The notes under the pieces: model-generated
Databases searched by the model: none
What the model saw: only the letters and a program-made list of their open reading frames with translations
Told to the model about the DNA's origin: nothing
In this document: positions 1 to 18,488 of the stretch, piece after piece
Numbering within the stretch: position 1 is the first letter of the stretch
Layout of the letters: each line of letters starts with the position of its first letter
Program-made: the position numbers and the translations under genes
Source: Elymus sibiricus
Lineage: Eukaryota > Streptophyta > Magnoliopsida > Poales > Poaceae
Reading direction: 5' to 3'
Length of the DNA stretch: 64,000 bases
Assembly (NCBI GenBank): GCA_039707655.1
Contig: CM077676.1
Span: 431,931,379-431,995,378, forward strand

Positions 1-1385
1 CTTTTTCTTCAAAATTGATGAACTTTTCGTAAAATCCTTGAACTTTTATTTCAAATTTTTCAACATTTTTTCAAAATCCATGAATTTTCAAATTCCTGAA
101 ATTTTTCTTCAAAATTGATGAACTTTTTCTAAAATCGCTGACAATTTTCCAATGTGTGACCTTTTTCAAAATCGATCAACTTTTTTTCAAATTGATAAAC
201 TTTTTTTCAAAATTGATGTACTTTTTTCATGTCTGTGAACGTTTTTCGAAATCGGTTAACTTGTTTTCAAATCGATGAACTTTTTTCACAATCAATGAAC
301 TTATTCAAAATACGTGAACTTTTTTCAAAATTGAAGAACTTTTTTCAAATTTGTGAACTTTTCTTCAAACTGATGAATTTTATTTTCTAAATCTATGAAA
401 TTTTGTGAAATGTGTGAACTTTTTTCGAAAAATCTATAAACAGGCTTAAACGGCCAATGGAACGACCGAACTAGCGAATTATTTTAGCGGAATCGATCGA
501 GTGAGCAATCTAGCTGTTGAGCGATCGAGTGAAGCGAGCTCTCAGGCTAATTGGCTGGTCCAAGTGACCGCACACGTGAGCGCCGGTACGGCAACCCAGT
601 GCTCGAAGCGCTGACTAGGAGCTCCCTTTAATTTGTCATGTTCATAGTACATCCTATTTGGCGTCCATTGGCGTCAAAATAGGCCAAATCCTATATAGCG
701 CCTTAAGCGCCGTTTTAGTACGTTTTGCAAACCGGCACATACCCTCGATTCGAATGAGCCGGCCCATGTAAGTGGGAAGCGGGGAAGTTCGTCCGAGTTT
801 TGTGAAACTTCTGGAAGCTACTAGCCCGGTTTTGGGAATCTTTTGGAAGCTTCCGATCGGTTTTTTTTTATTCTTGTTTTCCGGAACCAGGTTTTGTTCA
901 TTTTTATCTTGGTTTTTTTGTTTCTTTTTTTCTTTCTTTTTTTAAAATGCGTGAACTTTTCTCAAATGCTAATTTTTTGTCAACTTGGTGATTGCTTTCC
1001 AAATTTCATGAAATTTTTTCAAATCCATGAACGTTTCCAGTTCTGCTAACTTTTTTAGTGAACATTTTTCAAATTTCATGAACTTTTTCTTTAAATCCAT
1101 GAACTTTTTTCAGTTTTTGCTAACTTTTCTTAGTGAACTTTTTCAAAATTCATGAACTTTTTTCAAATTCAAGAACTTTTTTTTCAAATCCATAAACTTT
1201 TTAAGGTTTTGCTAAATTTTCTAGTGAACCTTTTCAGATTTATGAACTTTTTTTCAAATTGATGAACAATTTTATAAATTTGCAAACATTTTTTAAAACT
1301 CATGAAATATTCAACTTTTTTGAACCTTTTTCAAATTCATGAACTTCTTTGAATTCGGGAACATTTTTCAGAATTCATGATCGTT
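1..1385. repeat. Degenerate AT-rich repeat array (TGAACTTTTTTCAAA type)
   Basis: The motif tgaacttttttcaaa, followed by a variable attgatgaac-like tail, recurs about every 20-25 bp over 1-430 and again over 930-1385. The middle (about 440-900) is non-repetitive and more GC-rich. Copies are strongly diverged. Arrays of this kind are common inside Triticeae DNA transposons, but no terminal repeats could be found here, so the host element is not identified. No credible coding region is seen. Confidence 0.6.
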
Positions 1386-1740
1386 TTCACAGCTCGCAAG
1401 AGAATAAAAAACACAGCATCGTGCGAGTGCAAAGGAAACAGCAGATATCGAGGGAGCTATATGGGCCACGGCCCACAAGGGGAGCGCGTGAGTGCCAGTA
1501 GTCTTCGTGGAGCTTAAGGCGCCAACGAGGAGCTCTCTCAAAATAGTCGGGCGCCCCTATTTATCGCCTCACGCGAGGCGACCATCCAACTCGCTGAAGG
1601 GAGCGAGCCAGATGGGCCGGCCCACGCGAGCGCGAGGCTACAACCTGTTTTCTCTGTTTTTTTTTGTTTCCTATTTTGGCTTTTTGCTTTATGTTCGTAC
1701 TTTTGTTGAAAATTTAAAATATTCTATATATACATATATA
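1386..1740. other. Unassigned GC-richer spacer between repeat arrays
   Basis: This stretch holds short inverted words such as gggccggccca and tcacgcgagg. A similar GC-rich block rich in gggccgg and ctcgcg words occurs at 3130-3290. The two may be parts of one degraded DNA transposon, but I could not define ends. No gene is seen. Confidence 0.3.
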
Positions 1741-2660
1741 TTATACAAAAAACAGTCGACAAAAACATTTGGAAATGTTGAATAAGTATTTCGAAAAATG
1801 TTGAACACATATTTGAAAAATGTTAATCAAGCATTCGTAAAATGTTGAATAAGTATTTAAAAAATGTTGAACAAGTATTTGAAAAAAATGTTGAACATGT
1901 ATTTGCAAAAATGTTGAACAAGAATTTGAAGAATGTTGAATAAGTATTTCAAAAATGTTAATCAAGCATTCAGAAAAATGTTGAATAAGTATTTTTAAAA
2001 TGTTGAACAAGTATTTGAAAAAAATGTTAAACATGTATTTGGAAAAATGTTGAACAAGAATTTGAAGAATGTTGAACAAGTATTTGAAAAATGTTAATCA
2101 AGTATGTAAAAAATGTTGAACAAGTATTTGAAAAAAATGTTGAACATATATTTGCAGAAATGTTGAACAAGAATTTGAAGAATGTTGAACAAGCATTCGG
2201 AAAATGCTTGACAAGTATTTAAAATTGTTGAACAAGTATTTGAAAAAGGTGTTAATCAAGCACACGGAAAAATGTTGAACAAGTATTTGAAGAATGTTGA
2301 ACATGTATTTGAAAAATGTTAATCAAGCATTTAGAAAATGTTGAACAAGTATTTGAAAAATAAAAAATGTAGAAACCAACGAAAAAAGAATGAAAAAACA
2401 AAAAATGGAGAAGAAAAAAAGAAAATAATGGAGAAGAAAGAAGAAAAATGGAGAAAAAACAAACAACAAAAAAACCAGAATGTTGAATGAGTATATGAAA
2501 AATGTTGAACAAGTATTTGAAAATGTTGAACAAGTATTAAAAATGTTGAAAAAGTATTTGAAAAAATGTTGAATAACTATTAAAATGTTGAACAAGTATT
2601 TGAAAATTGTTGAAATAGCGTTCAGACAATGTTGAACGTGTATACAAAAAGTGTTGATCA
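1741..2660. repeat. Tandem array of a ~23-bp unit (aatgttgaacaagtatttg)
   Basis: About 35-40 imperfect copies of a unit built on aatgttgaacaagtatttg plus a short A-run are arranged head to tail. Unit length varies from about 21 to 25 bp because the A-run varies. Minus-strand open frames across it translate to periodic Phe/Asn/Ile/Gln/His-rich peptides and are by-products of the repeat, not genes. Confidence 0.75.
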
Positions 2661-2990
2661 CTTGTTACAAAAAATGTTTTTGACATGTAAAAAAGAAAAG
2701 AAAATGAAAAAAGCATTGAAAACCGAAGAAACAAACGAAAAAAGATTGAGAAGAACAAAAAACCGGAAGAAAAAAGAAAAAGAACAAAAAAAGCGAAAAA
2801 AGGAAGAAAAACCGAATAACACGGAAGAATATGAAGAAAGAAAAGTAAAAAAAAGAAAAACAGAAAAAAACAAACTGCCTACTCAAATAACTGGCAGAAA
2901 CAGAAAAACCGACGACGCCACTGGTACAGTAAAAAAATAAAAAAAAATAAAGAAAACAGGGGAAAGAACGAACCTGTATGAATAACGGCT
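2661..2990. repeat. Purine-rich (GAAAA)n low-complexity tract
   Basis: The + strand is nearly all A and G (runs such as gaaaaagaacaaaaaaagcg). It translates to a Lys/Glu-rich peptide on + and a Phe/Ser-rich peptide on -. Both are typical artefacts of low-complexity DNA. A similar but shorter purine tract lies at 3660-3880. Confidence 0.6.
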
Positions 2991-3039
2991 TTTGTTTTCT
3001 TCAAGTAGGTCGCGTCCTATGTATTGAACAAGAACTCAA

Positions 3040-3125
3040 TACTAGCACAGTGGCTAGCAGCATTCCCTCGCAACGAGGAGATCCAAGTTTGATCCCTCGC
3101 GCGCACAGACTTTTTAGTCTTTAAT
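3040..3125 (+). other. tRNA-like fragment (possible SINE or tRNA-derived relic)
   Basis: Around 3050-3110 there is a box A-like word (tggctagcagc) and, about 35 nt downstream, a box B-like word (agtttgatccc). Between them is a small hairpin (cctcg-caa-cgagg). The spacing resembles the internal pol III promoter of a tRNA, but no full cloverleaf with a 7-bp acceptor stem could be folded by eye. It may be a decayed tRNA pseudogene, a SINE head or chance. Confidence 0.22.
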
Positions 3126-3939
3126 TTTCCCGAAAATAAGTGCTGGTGGGCCGGCCCAATACTGTAACGCCTCGACGCGAGAGTGTTCGTCCGGCTCGCT
3201 TAAAGCGAGAAATAGCTCTCGCGAAAATAGTCGAGGCTATGTCTGACGGAGGCGCAATGGGCCGGACCAATTTGACGTGCTCACATCAGCACGGTCGTTT
3301 CCTGGTTTTCTAACGGGCTTTGTCGAAAAAACAGATTGTTGCAGTATTTTTTATATGGAGTTAAATGTTTAAAGCCATATTAAATAATAAAAACATACTT
3401 CAGAAATGGTCAGTATGTTTTTAAAAAAATGCTAAGTCTGTCTTCAAAAAAATGTTCACCATATATTAAAACATAGTTCACTGTATATTTAAAAAAGTTC
3501 ACCATGTATTAAAAAAAATATCAGGTTATATGTAGAAAATGTTCATCATACATTATTAAGAATATTCTTGGTATACGGAAAAATAAAAAATGTACTTTGT
3601 ATATTACCAAAATGTAAACCATATATTGAGAAAATGATTATTGTATAGGAAACCTATACATAAGAAAGAAAAACGAAAAGGAAAAACCGAAACTCAGAAG
3701 AAAAGGGAAAAGGAAAAAAAAGAGAAAATCACCTAAAACCAGAATGAAAACCGAGGATTTTTTTTTTAAAAACGAATTATAAATTGTAAATAAAAAGGAA
3801 AAATAAAATAGCTGGAAACCAGACAGCCCAGAAAAAACCAAACGAAAAAACCAAAAATAAAAATAAGTGAAACCGCTGTTGAAGTTAAGGAACGCCACTT
3901 GGGCTGGCCCGGAGATCGATCACCCACCAGCGTCGCATT
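3126..3939. other. AT-rich intergenic DNA, no gene seen
   Basis: It contains a GC-rich block with gggccgg words (3130-3290), a degenerate repeat around atgttcaccatatatta (3420-3620) and a second purine-rich tract (3660-3880). No coding signature or terminal repeats were found. Confidence 0.4.
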
Positions 3940-3987
3940 AACTATTTGATGCATGTAATCCTCAAAAAAAAACTATTTGATGCATGT
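3940..3987 (+). repeat. Micro-insertion with 17-bp flanking duplication
   Basis: The 17-mer aactatttgatgcatgt occurs at 3940-3956 and again, identical, at 3971-3987. Between them is a 14-nt insert, aatcctcaaaaaaa, ending in seven A. Structurally this looks like a poly(A)-tailed retroposition with a target-site duplication, but only about 7 nt long apart from the A-run. See the findings for five similar cases. Confidence 0.7.
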
Positions 3988-4493
3988 GGGCGTCAACTAG
4001 AAATTGCCACGTGATACATACATTTGTTTGCACAAACATCACACGCCCTCCATCTTATCACTGACTTTGTAGTGCCGCTGGCCACCTCTCCCACTCTGGA
4101 ATCCCCACTATAATTGTGTTGTTCTCCTCCAAGAACTCTTTTGTTGTACTTGTACCTCGTCACTGCCCACTGGAAGACTACCATGTTAGCCATAGAGAAC
4201 AACAACAAGAACACATAGTAGTAGTCGGGTCACCGCTCATTTTGACTGTCACCACTCTGGCTCTTGCCGCTACTCTCTCATGACCCAGTCGATGAGAGCG
4301 GGTTGTTGACGAAGTTCCCGACGCCAAGTTCACTCGTGTAGAAGGTGGTTCCGAGGCTCAGCACCCCCTCCGGCGACTAGTCGCCGACCACAACGTGTTC
4401 ATCAATATGAGATTGCCATCTATTCTGGTGCGCAACTCAAACGGCTCTTCAAAACTTTAGATGTTACTCTACGTTGTGCGGGTATGGTTTCAT

Positions 4494-4495
<2 letters not shown>
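3988..4495. other. No feature recognised
   Basis: The composition is mixed with no long open frame and no visible repeat. The short open frames here show no similarity that I recognise. Confidence 0.4.
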
Positions 4496-4524
<29 letters not shown>

Positions 4525-4537
4525 GCCCCCCTCCCCC
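4496..4537. repeat. Poly(C) homopolymer tract
   Basis: A run of 29 C (4496-4524), one G, six C, one T and five C. A short Pro-rich open frame passes through it and is an artefact. Tract length is likely to be polymorphic or error-prone in sequencing. Confidence 0.9.
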
Positions 4538-4721
4538 AAAGTTTTGGCAGAACATTAAGAAGCAAAATGTTGAGCTAGGGATGCCGACTTCGAAGGTAGG
4601 TCTTCAATGTACCACGATCCTTGTTGTTCGTGCGTGTTTCAGTTTTCTTCAAATCTGATATGGGTTTGTTAGTTAATCTATACAATCTAATCCTTTGCTT
4701 TTTTTTGAAGCAGTCTCTTGT

Positions 4722-4770
4722 AAATACGTAGAAATATTGCCCCACAAAAAAAATACGTAGAAATGTTATC
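4722..4770 (+). repeat. Micro-insertion with ~20-bp imperfect duplication
   Basis: A 20-bp word beginning aaatacgtagaaat occurs at 4722-4741 and 4751-4770 (three mismatches at the end), separated by ccacaaaaa. The paralogous position upstream of patatin copy 2 (about 17911-17930) has the word only once, running straight into aaacacg. This supports insertion plus duplication in copy 1. Confidence 0.55.
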
Positions 4771-4800
4771 AAACACGAATGGTCAAGCTTGAACTACCGT

Positions 4801-5558
4801 TCCTCCGCTTTGTAGTTAGGGTTTGGATTTGTAGGTCGTGGTGCGCCGTTGGGGTGGTGGGAGCGGCGCCTGGACGAATAAATCTGCCTCAGCTCCACTC
4901 CCACACCGGCGGTGCCCTTCATGGCGGCGTCTCGGAGTTGATGGCATCGTGTGTTTGCCGATCCTTCAGATCGGCGGCGTTAGGGTTCATGGATGGTGTC
5001 GGCGAGGCGGCGGCGGCGGCTCCACCAGGCGTGTCTCTCCTTCTGCTCTGTCCCCGTTGCTGCGGCGTTGTCTCGGACGTCATGGTGGAGCAGGGAGGTT
5101 TTGTCGTCCAGGAGTACGCGCAGACGGTTGTCTACGCAAGTGACAGCTGGAAGATGGTGCATCTTGTACTGGGTTTGTGGTTGAAGGCTGACAGTTCTGG
5201 CTTCCTTCTCCGACGTCGTCGTCGTGTGGGGGTGTCAGATCTGAAGTTCGATGGCGTGTCCGGGGACATGTTGCCCCGGTCTGATTCTTTCAACGGCAAT
5301 GGTTTTGCTTCTGGCAAACTACTTTGGAGGTCCGTAAAGCTGCAGATCAGCGATGGAGCCGCGTCGAGTTTGGGTGAAGAGGTGGTCTGTCTTCTTTCCC
5401 TTTGGTGGCCGCTTCGGTGGTGTCGAAGGAGAGGGACAGGCGCTGGTATTTTGCGTAGGATTATCCTATCTTTTCAGTCCTGTAAGGTCAGTGTTTACGT
5501 GACTTGTAACTTGATCTTTATTCTATAAATGAGACACGTATTACCGTGCAAAAAAAAA
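4801..5558 (+). mobile_element. Non-LTR retroposon (758 bp) with 13-bp TSD
   Basis: The 13-mer cttgaactaccgt flanks this segment at 4788-4800 and 5559-5571. The inserted body ends in ccgtgc plus eight A, as expected for target-primed reverse transcription. Upstream of patatin copy 2 the same 13-mer occurs once (about 17951-17963) and runs directly into tatgcagtca, which is the empty site. The body is GC-rich with gcggcggcgg runs and no reverse-transcriptase motif, so it is probably non-autonomous (SINE-like or a truncated LINE). A 249-codon frame crosses it from the flank and is not considered a gene. Confidence 0.85.
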
Positions 5559-5570
5559 CTTGAACTACCG

Positions 5571-5607
5571 TATGCAGTCATTTTTTTTTTGCATGGGTAT
5601 GCAGTCA
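5571..5607 (-). repeat. Micro-insertion with 10-bp TSD beside the retroposon
   Basis: tatgcagtca occurs at 5571-5580 and 5598-5607, with a 17-nt insert of ten T plus gcatggg between. Read on the minus strand, the insert is cccatgc followed by ten A. Copy 2 has a single tatgcagtca running into aatttgaacc, giving a clean empty site. It lies directly against the 758-bp retroposon. Confidence 0.75.
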
Positions 5608-6108
5608 ATTTGAACCACTACTATGCACTTTTTGGTCTACATCCTTGAAGAAAAACAAAATTATGGAGGAGAAACCTCTCGCCGTAGCAGAGCGCGTACT
5701 CGCCCGATATTCCAACTACGACGGCTACGGGTCGAGTATCGACGAGGAAAATAACAGTGTGTACACTTCTCGGTACGTGTCCCGTAGAGCAGACACAGAA
5801 ATTGAAGAAACTTTTTTTTTTGTTTTCAAAAAAGGAAATTGATGAAAACTAGTAGCACCACAGAACCAGGTGTTGGATCAGGTGCCTGGTCCAAAGAAAC
5901 TGGACCGCGACACATTCTAACCACCGCACTGAACCTCGCACCTGCACACGATGCCTCCCCGGCGGTCAGGGGGGGTCCGGCAGCTTGACCTGTATGGTCC
6001 ATGGCGTCCGCGAGCGCATCGATCCAACCATTTAAAGCTGCTTCACGTTTCTATGGGTCTTATAATTAGTTAAGTTCGGAGTTCAAGCGGTCTTCCTATT
6101 TGCCGGCC
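5608..6108 (+). promoter_or_regulatory. Upstream region of patatin copy 1
   Basis: This 0.5 kb is collinear with 17970-18488 upstream of patatin copy 2. The best-conserved part is 5700-5792, where the two copies differ at only a few positions and both carry acgtgtc (5775-5781 here), a core resembling ABA-response elements. AT-rich words (tttaaa near 6030, tataattag at 6061) could serve as a TATA box, but their distance to the start codon is not decisive. Conservation suggests shared promoter or 5' UTR sequence; no factor binding is shown. Confidence 0.45.
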
Positions 6109-13871
<7,763 letters not shown>

Positions 13872-13974
13872 ATATGACTCTAAGAATATTGGCCCGTTTA
13901 ATTTGATGACCTACGCCATCAAGCGCTCTGTTATACAAGCAATGATTTCTCTGATATTTGTTGTGCGTGCTTTA

Positions 13975-13980
13975 AATAAA
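13975..13980 (+). promoter_or_regulatory. Poly(A) signal of patatin copy 1
   Basis: aataaa about 105 nt after the stop codon, in the context tgctttaaataaag, which is conserved at the same place after copy 2 (20793-20798). Homology between the two copies fades shortly after it, as expected at the end of a 3' UTR. Confidence 0.5.
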
Positions 13981-13984
13981 GATG

Positions 13985-15458
13985 GTGAATCTCGTCACAC
14001 CAGCGAGGATGCATTGCAATATAAACTAGTAGGGTGACCTACTGCATGGTTAGATTTGTCACGTTTTAAAACACTTGTGTTTTTTATTTGTTTTACACTA
14101 ATTTTGTTACATTAGTTGCCATTAAGCACACATACCTACTTATAGAAAAGCTTGTACCCGAATGTGCTATGCATAAACTTCATTTGGGAGTATTTCAGTT
14201 ATTTCATTTGGTTCCATGAAAATTATTATTTGATTTTATTCGTCATTCGATATATCCTTACACATGTGGAAAATGATTATACAATGTTTTTAAGCGAACT
14301 CTACTAGAAGACTTTCCATTAAGTGTCTCCTTATGTCAAACTATAGAATATCGTATTATTTATACTTTTATCTTTTCCCCTTTTCATTCATCAATCCGTC
14401 GGTCTATATCTTCCCATCAAAAAACTTCAGATTAAGGTAAAGAAGTGGAGACGAGCAGAGTGATCACGGGAAGGAGCCAGAATTAGGGTACATGGTTGCC
14501 GCCACCGCGGGCGGGTTGGGGCATAACCCCTGCACTTATGTGGGGCGCCGCTGCCGCGCGTGAACCAGGGGACGTGGACACCGTGGGAGGGAGGAAGGAC
14601 TCCTAGGTGTTAGGAGATGGAACCGGCTGATGTGGCTATCTCGCACGAGTCGAGCATCGCCGCCTCACGCGGAACTAGGGGACGTGGTCGTGCGGGATGG
14701 GCATGGGTGGAAGGAGCAATGACCTAGAGTTCAGGGGAGAGAGATGCATTTATTTGAGACAGTTGGGTTGTATCCATCCTTGTGTATGCGTCAAGGAGGT
14801 TTTTTTACGGTTTCATCTCATCTCAAGGGTAAAAATGTGAATGTTTGCAAAAACTGATAAAGTTTGTACCTGCTTACACTGTCAATGCATGTTCAACTAA
14901 TGGAATTGGCAAATCCTTTACTCGATGCAAAATTTCAACGATATAATTGGAACCGGGAATTTGTGACTACCATGTGGGCATATGAGTACAATCTAAGCGG
15001 TTTAATCTCTTTTCGGGTTTGGGCAAAGGGGAGGAGGGGGGGGGGGGGGGGGGGGACATGACACTATGACTAGTGTAAATCAAAGATGCCATCGGATTTA
15101 GATACACCCAGCTTAACTCAGTATCCGAGTAAAACCGACAAAGCACACTACACCTGTGATGGAAATACCACCCAGATTCATGAATCACAAAAAACACCTT
15201 TGTAGAGCTTTATCCAGGAGTTTGAGGCCTCATTGATATACGTAAAATGAGCCCCAAGGTATGAAAAATATTCACAATGTTTTTTTAAATAACACTAAAC
15301 TTTACTTATAGTATGCTGAAACATCATTTATTTAGTATTTCTTGAAAAGTTTTTAGTCATATCTTAGTAATTAATCTACTTCGATATATTATTATCAAGT
15401 GCTAATGTCGTCAATTCATTAAGCCTTTTTACTTATATAGTAGAGAGCAAGTAGTACT
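13985..15458. other. Intergenic spacer, no gene recognised
   Basis: Mostly AT-rich, with a GC-rich block at 14440-14740 and a 20-base poly(G) tract at 15036-15055. No credible coding frame or paired terminal repeats were found. Confidence 0.4.
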
Positions 15459-15785
15459 CCACAGTGGTTGGAGGCAGCAGTGCCTCTAAGCTAGAGTCAA
15501 CATTGTTGCATCTAAGGTTAGCCAAAAACGCTGCAGTGTATGACATTTGAGTGCAGCCTCTAGAGCGCCCTCAAAAAACATTAACCAAGTTGATATGCCA
15601 TTCACTTTTCAACTGGATGGCTCAAGAAAAGGGATGACATATATTGGAACCAAAGCTTGGAGGCAGTCTCTTATTTTGGAGGCGATGCCAAGAATTTTTT
15701 GCTAGAGACAGCTCCATGCAATGTATAGAGGCAGCCTCTAAAGGCCTAGAGGCAGTTTTAGAGGCAGCAAAAATGCACACTGTGG
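15459..15785. mobile_element. Possible MITE with CCACAGTG terminal repeats
   Basis: The 5' end ccacagtg (15459-15466) is followed by gcagtgcctctaa. The 3' end, minus strand, is ccacagtgtgc followed by gctgcctctaa. Both ends are thus inverted copies, with gaggcag words repeated inside. No clear TSD was found, so the outer limits are uncertain. Confidence 0.35.
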
Positions 15786-16029
15786 ATGTCAAGAAGACCG
15801 GACGAAGCAGACAATGTTGGAGACGTCGGTACGCGACGACACCTGACTTGGATGGAAGATGATCCGTGGTGACAAAGTTGAGCAGACGCGTGAAATGCTT
15901 CCCAAAAACGTAATTCGCCATATCCCAATGCAGGATCACAAGGGCGAGAGGTTGGTGGTGGCACAACTTGCGAGATGAGGCAAAACCAAACCTTGTTTCG
16001 GTATATCTCTGGTCGTGACCGGTAAGTCA

Positions 16030-17290
16030 TATATATGGCGGCTGCTAGGCATCAACTGACTGATTTTGAGGGAAAATCAGTCGGCTCCCCTGCCATCGGA
16101 TCTGACTCGTGGCACGTGGATTGCAACACGGTGCAATTGACCAGATCGTCTCTCTAGCACAACATCCCTCTATCGCTCCTTGCTAGCACCCTCGTCCTCC
16201 CGTCTCGTGCATTGCAGCTCCGGCGCTGGCGAGACAGCAGCTCTACCGCCGGCGAGATCCATAGGTCGTTGCATTGCAGCTCCTCCGCCGGCGAGATCCG
16301 CAGGTCACAGCACCTCGTGTGTTCCATTACAACTCCGCTGGCGCACATCGCTACACGCGTTGCATTCCAGATTTTGCCGTTCGCGAGATCCGTGGGTTGC
16401 GACACCACTCGCGTTGCATTGCAATTCCGTCGCCCCGCGAGATCTGTAGGGACGCGACACCACACATGTTGCATGGCAGCATCACCCGGCGCCCCTGTCG
16501 CCGCCACAACATGCCTCGTCGTCATGGCGTTGAAGCATTCCTCGCAGCATCGCCACGGTCATCGACGTCGTCGTAGCATGCCTCGTCACCGTGGCTATCG
16601 AAGCATCACCGCGGCCGCCCCCATCGGGTTGCAGAAATGGTAGCTACCGCGACCACCCCTTTGCAGCATCGGTCACGGTTGCGGCACCGACGAGCTATGA
16701 GGTTGCAGCACCTATCGCGGGTTGCGGCGAGCTCTACGGTTGCAACGTCGGTGACATCGGCCGCCAGCAACACTAGATTGCAGCAAATGTGGCTGCCATG
16801 ACCGCCAGTCATAGCACTGGCTACTGGTCGCAGCACCCCGGTGAGATTCTGCGGTTGCAGCACCGATGAGTGTTGTCGCGAGCGGTGCACCCAATGCCTT
16901 GTAACGCCGGTGCCAGGCTCCCTACCGCATCGCGCCCCCATCACGCTGTCTTTGCAACATATCCTTCCAAGAGCCATGCAACGACGCCTCCACACCACGA
17001 CTATCTCGAGCTGATTCGATTCGTCGGAGAAGTAGATGGAGCAAGGAGAGAGAAGGGGCATCGGTAGAGGGAGGAAACGAGACAGATCCTAGATATGGTG
17101 TGGAGGAGTTGTGCTCAACGCGTGGTATATACGAGAAAAAAGTGTGGCGAGTGCTTCCCCGGTTGGGATAAGGATCAGGAGGGAGCTGTGGTGCGCGGGG
17201 GCCATCGGGACATGTGGCAAGCATGGGACGTGGCTTACGCCCGTGATGTGATCAGTCGGCTGATTTAAAGAGTTTTCCCATATGTACAAA
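16030..17290. mobile_element. Possible TIR element with atcagtcggct words and internal ~60-bp repeats
   Basis: Near the left end is atcaactgactgatttt; near the right end, minus strand, atcagccgactgatcac, a diverged inverted pair. A small hairpin, gactgatttt...aaaatcagtc, lies at 16056-16081. The GC-rich interior has an imperfect repeat around ggcgagatccgtaggt at about 16250, 16290, 16385 and 16438. Many frames stay open because stops are rare, but none looks coding. The superfamily is not assigned. Confidence 0.33.
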
Positions 17291-17904
17291 AGAACCCACG
17301 TGGCATCGTGTCTCGATCACAATCTCAACCGACCTAGTTTTCAACTTACAGGTCAAGAAAACAATCGTCAACTTGTGTCAACTTGTCTGCTAGGAAACCA
17401 AAAATAAAACAGAATGGCAAAAAGAAATCACGCTCCTGCAAGACCATGCACCGGATTTCGACGGACCATCCACGCGCATGTCACATGTCCGCTCCCTTCA
17501 CCGCAGCCCCGGCTTGTGCCCAAGTCAGGACATGCTAGGCAAAAGCGCTTGTGGTGTTCTCTTTCTCTCCTTATACAAATTACTTAGTGGAGTGGGAAAA
17601 AAATGAGATCGACCAGGACTAGCTCTTGATGGAATTATTTTATAGAAGAAACAACCTGAGCACCAGGGGGTGAGCCGAGACTCAAAACCTTGGCGGGCTA
17701 GCTGCGCACTCGCAGCCATAGCCAACGGGGTGAAGCACCATCCTCAGTGGAGTGATGTGACTCCACTATTTAAGCTGGTTTCACACCTCCTCCACTTTCA
17801 GGATGAGACTAAAGATTGCACCTTCACTTGCCATTTATTCATAGGCCTTTGAGATTTACTTTAGGAATTTTCAGAAAATGACATCGGTCAAACTCATTAA
17901 TTCT
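17291..17904. other. Intergenic spacer, no feature recognised
   Basis: Mixed composition with no long open frame, repeat or homology that I recognise. Similarity to the region upstream of copy 1 begins at about 17905. Confidence 0.4.
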
Positions 17905-18488
17905 AACAAAAAAATACGTACAAATATTGCCAAACACGCATGGTCCAGCTTGAACTACCGTATGCAGTCAATTTGAACCACTACTATTTCGTCTACATTC
18001 TCGAAGAAAAAACGAAATTCTGGAGGAGAAACTTCTCACCGTAGTAGCACAGCGCGCGCGTACTCGTCCGATATTTCCAACTACGACGGCTACGGGTCGA
18101 GTACCGACGAGGAAAACAACAGTGTGTACACTTCTCGGTACGTGTCCCGTAGAGTAAATAAACACATAAATTGAAGAAACTTTCTTTGCGAAAAAGAAAT
18201 TGAGGAATGCTAGCAGCACCACAAGACCGGGAGATGGATCAGGTGCCTGGTCCAAGAAACTGGACCGCGACACATTGGAGCCACCGCAATGAACCACTTG
18301 CAATTGCACACGATGCTTCCCCGGCGACCGGGGGGTCGGGCAGCTTGACCTGTACGGTGTCCGCGAGCGCATCGATCGAAAGCTACATCAAGAAGCAGAA
18401 CCGAGACCAACCGAGCCTTCTTTCTCTAGAGCCAGTGAATCTCGGGTCTTAATTAATTATAAGTAGGAAGTTCCGGCGGTCTTCCCAT
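17905..18488 (+). promoter_or_regulatory. Upstream region of patatin copy 2
   Basis: It is collinear with 4745-6108 once the 758-bp retroposon and the micro-insertions of copy 1 are removed, so it serves as the empty-site reference. The conserved block around 18070-18150 contains gacggctacgggtcgagta and tacgtgtcccgtagag. An AT-rich word (ttataag, about 18457) lies close to the start codon, but no TATA box is certain. Confidence 0.45.

Noticed and set aside
2629..2940. Lys/Glu-rich 103-codon frame
   Set aside because: Low-complexity purine tract; the complementary strand is equally open.
3040..3125. A functional tRNA gene
   Set aside because: Box A/B-like words exist, but there is no complete cloverleaf or acceptor stem; kept only as a weak tRNA-like relic.
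4779..5528. 249-codon open frame
   Set aside because: It starts in the flanking TSD and crosses the 758-bp retroposon. The composition is GC-rich with no recognisable domain, and a second overlapping frame is also open, so it is an artefact.
16154..17061. Several overlapping frames of 100-150 codons on both strands
   Set aside because: GC-rich DNA with few stop codons, no domain, internal repeats; judged a transposon interior.
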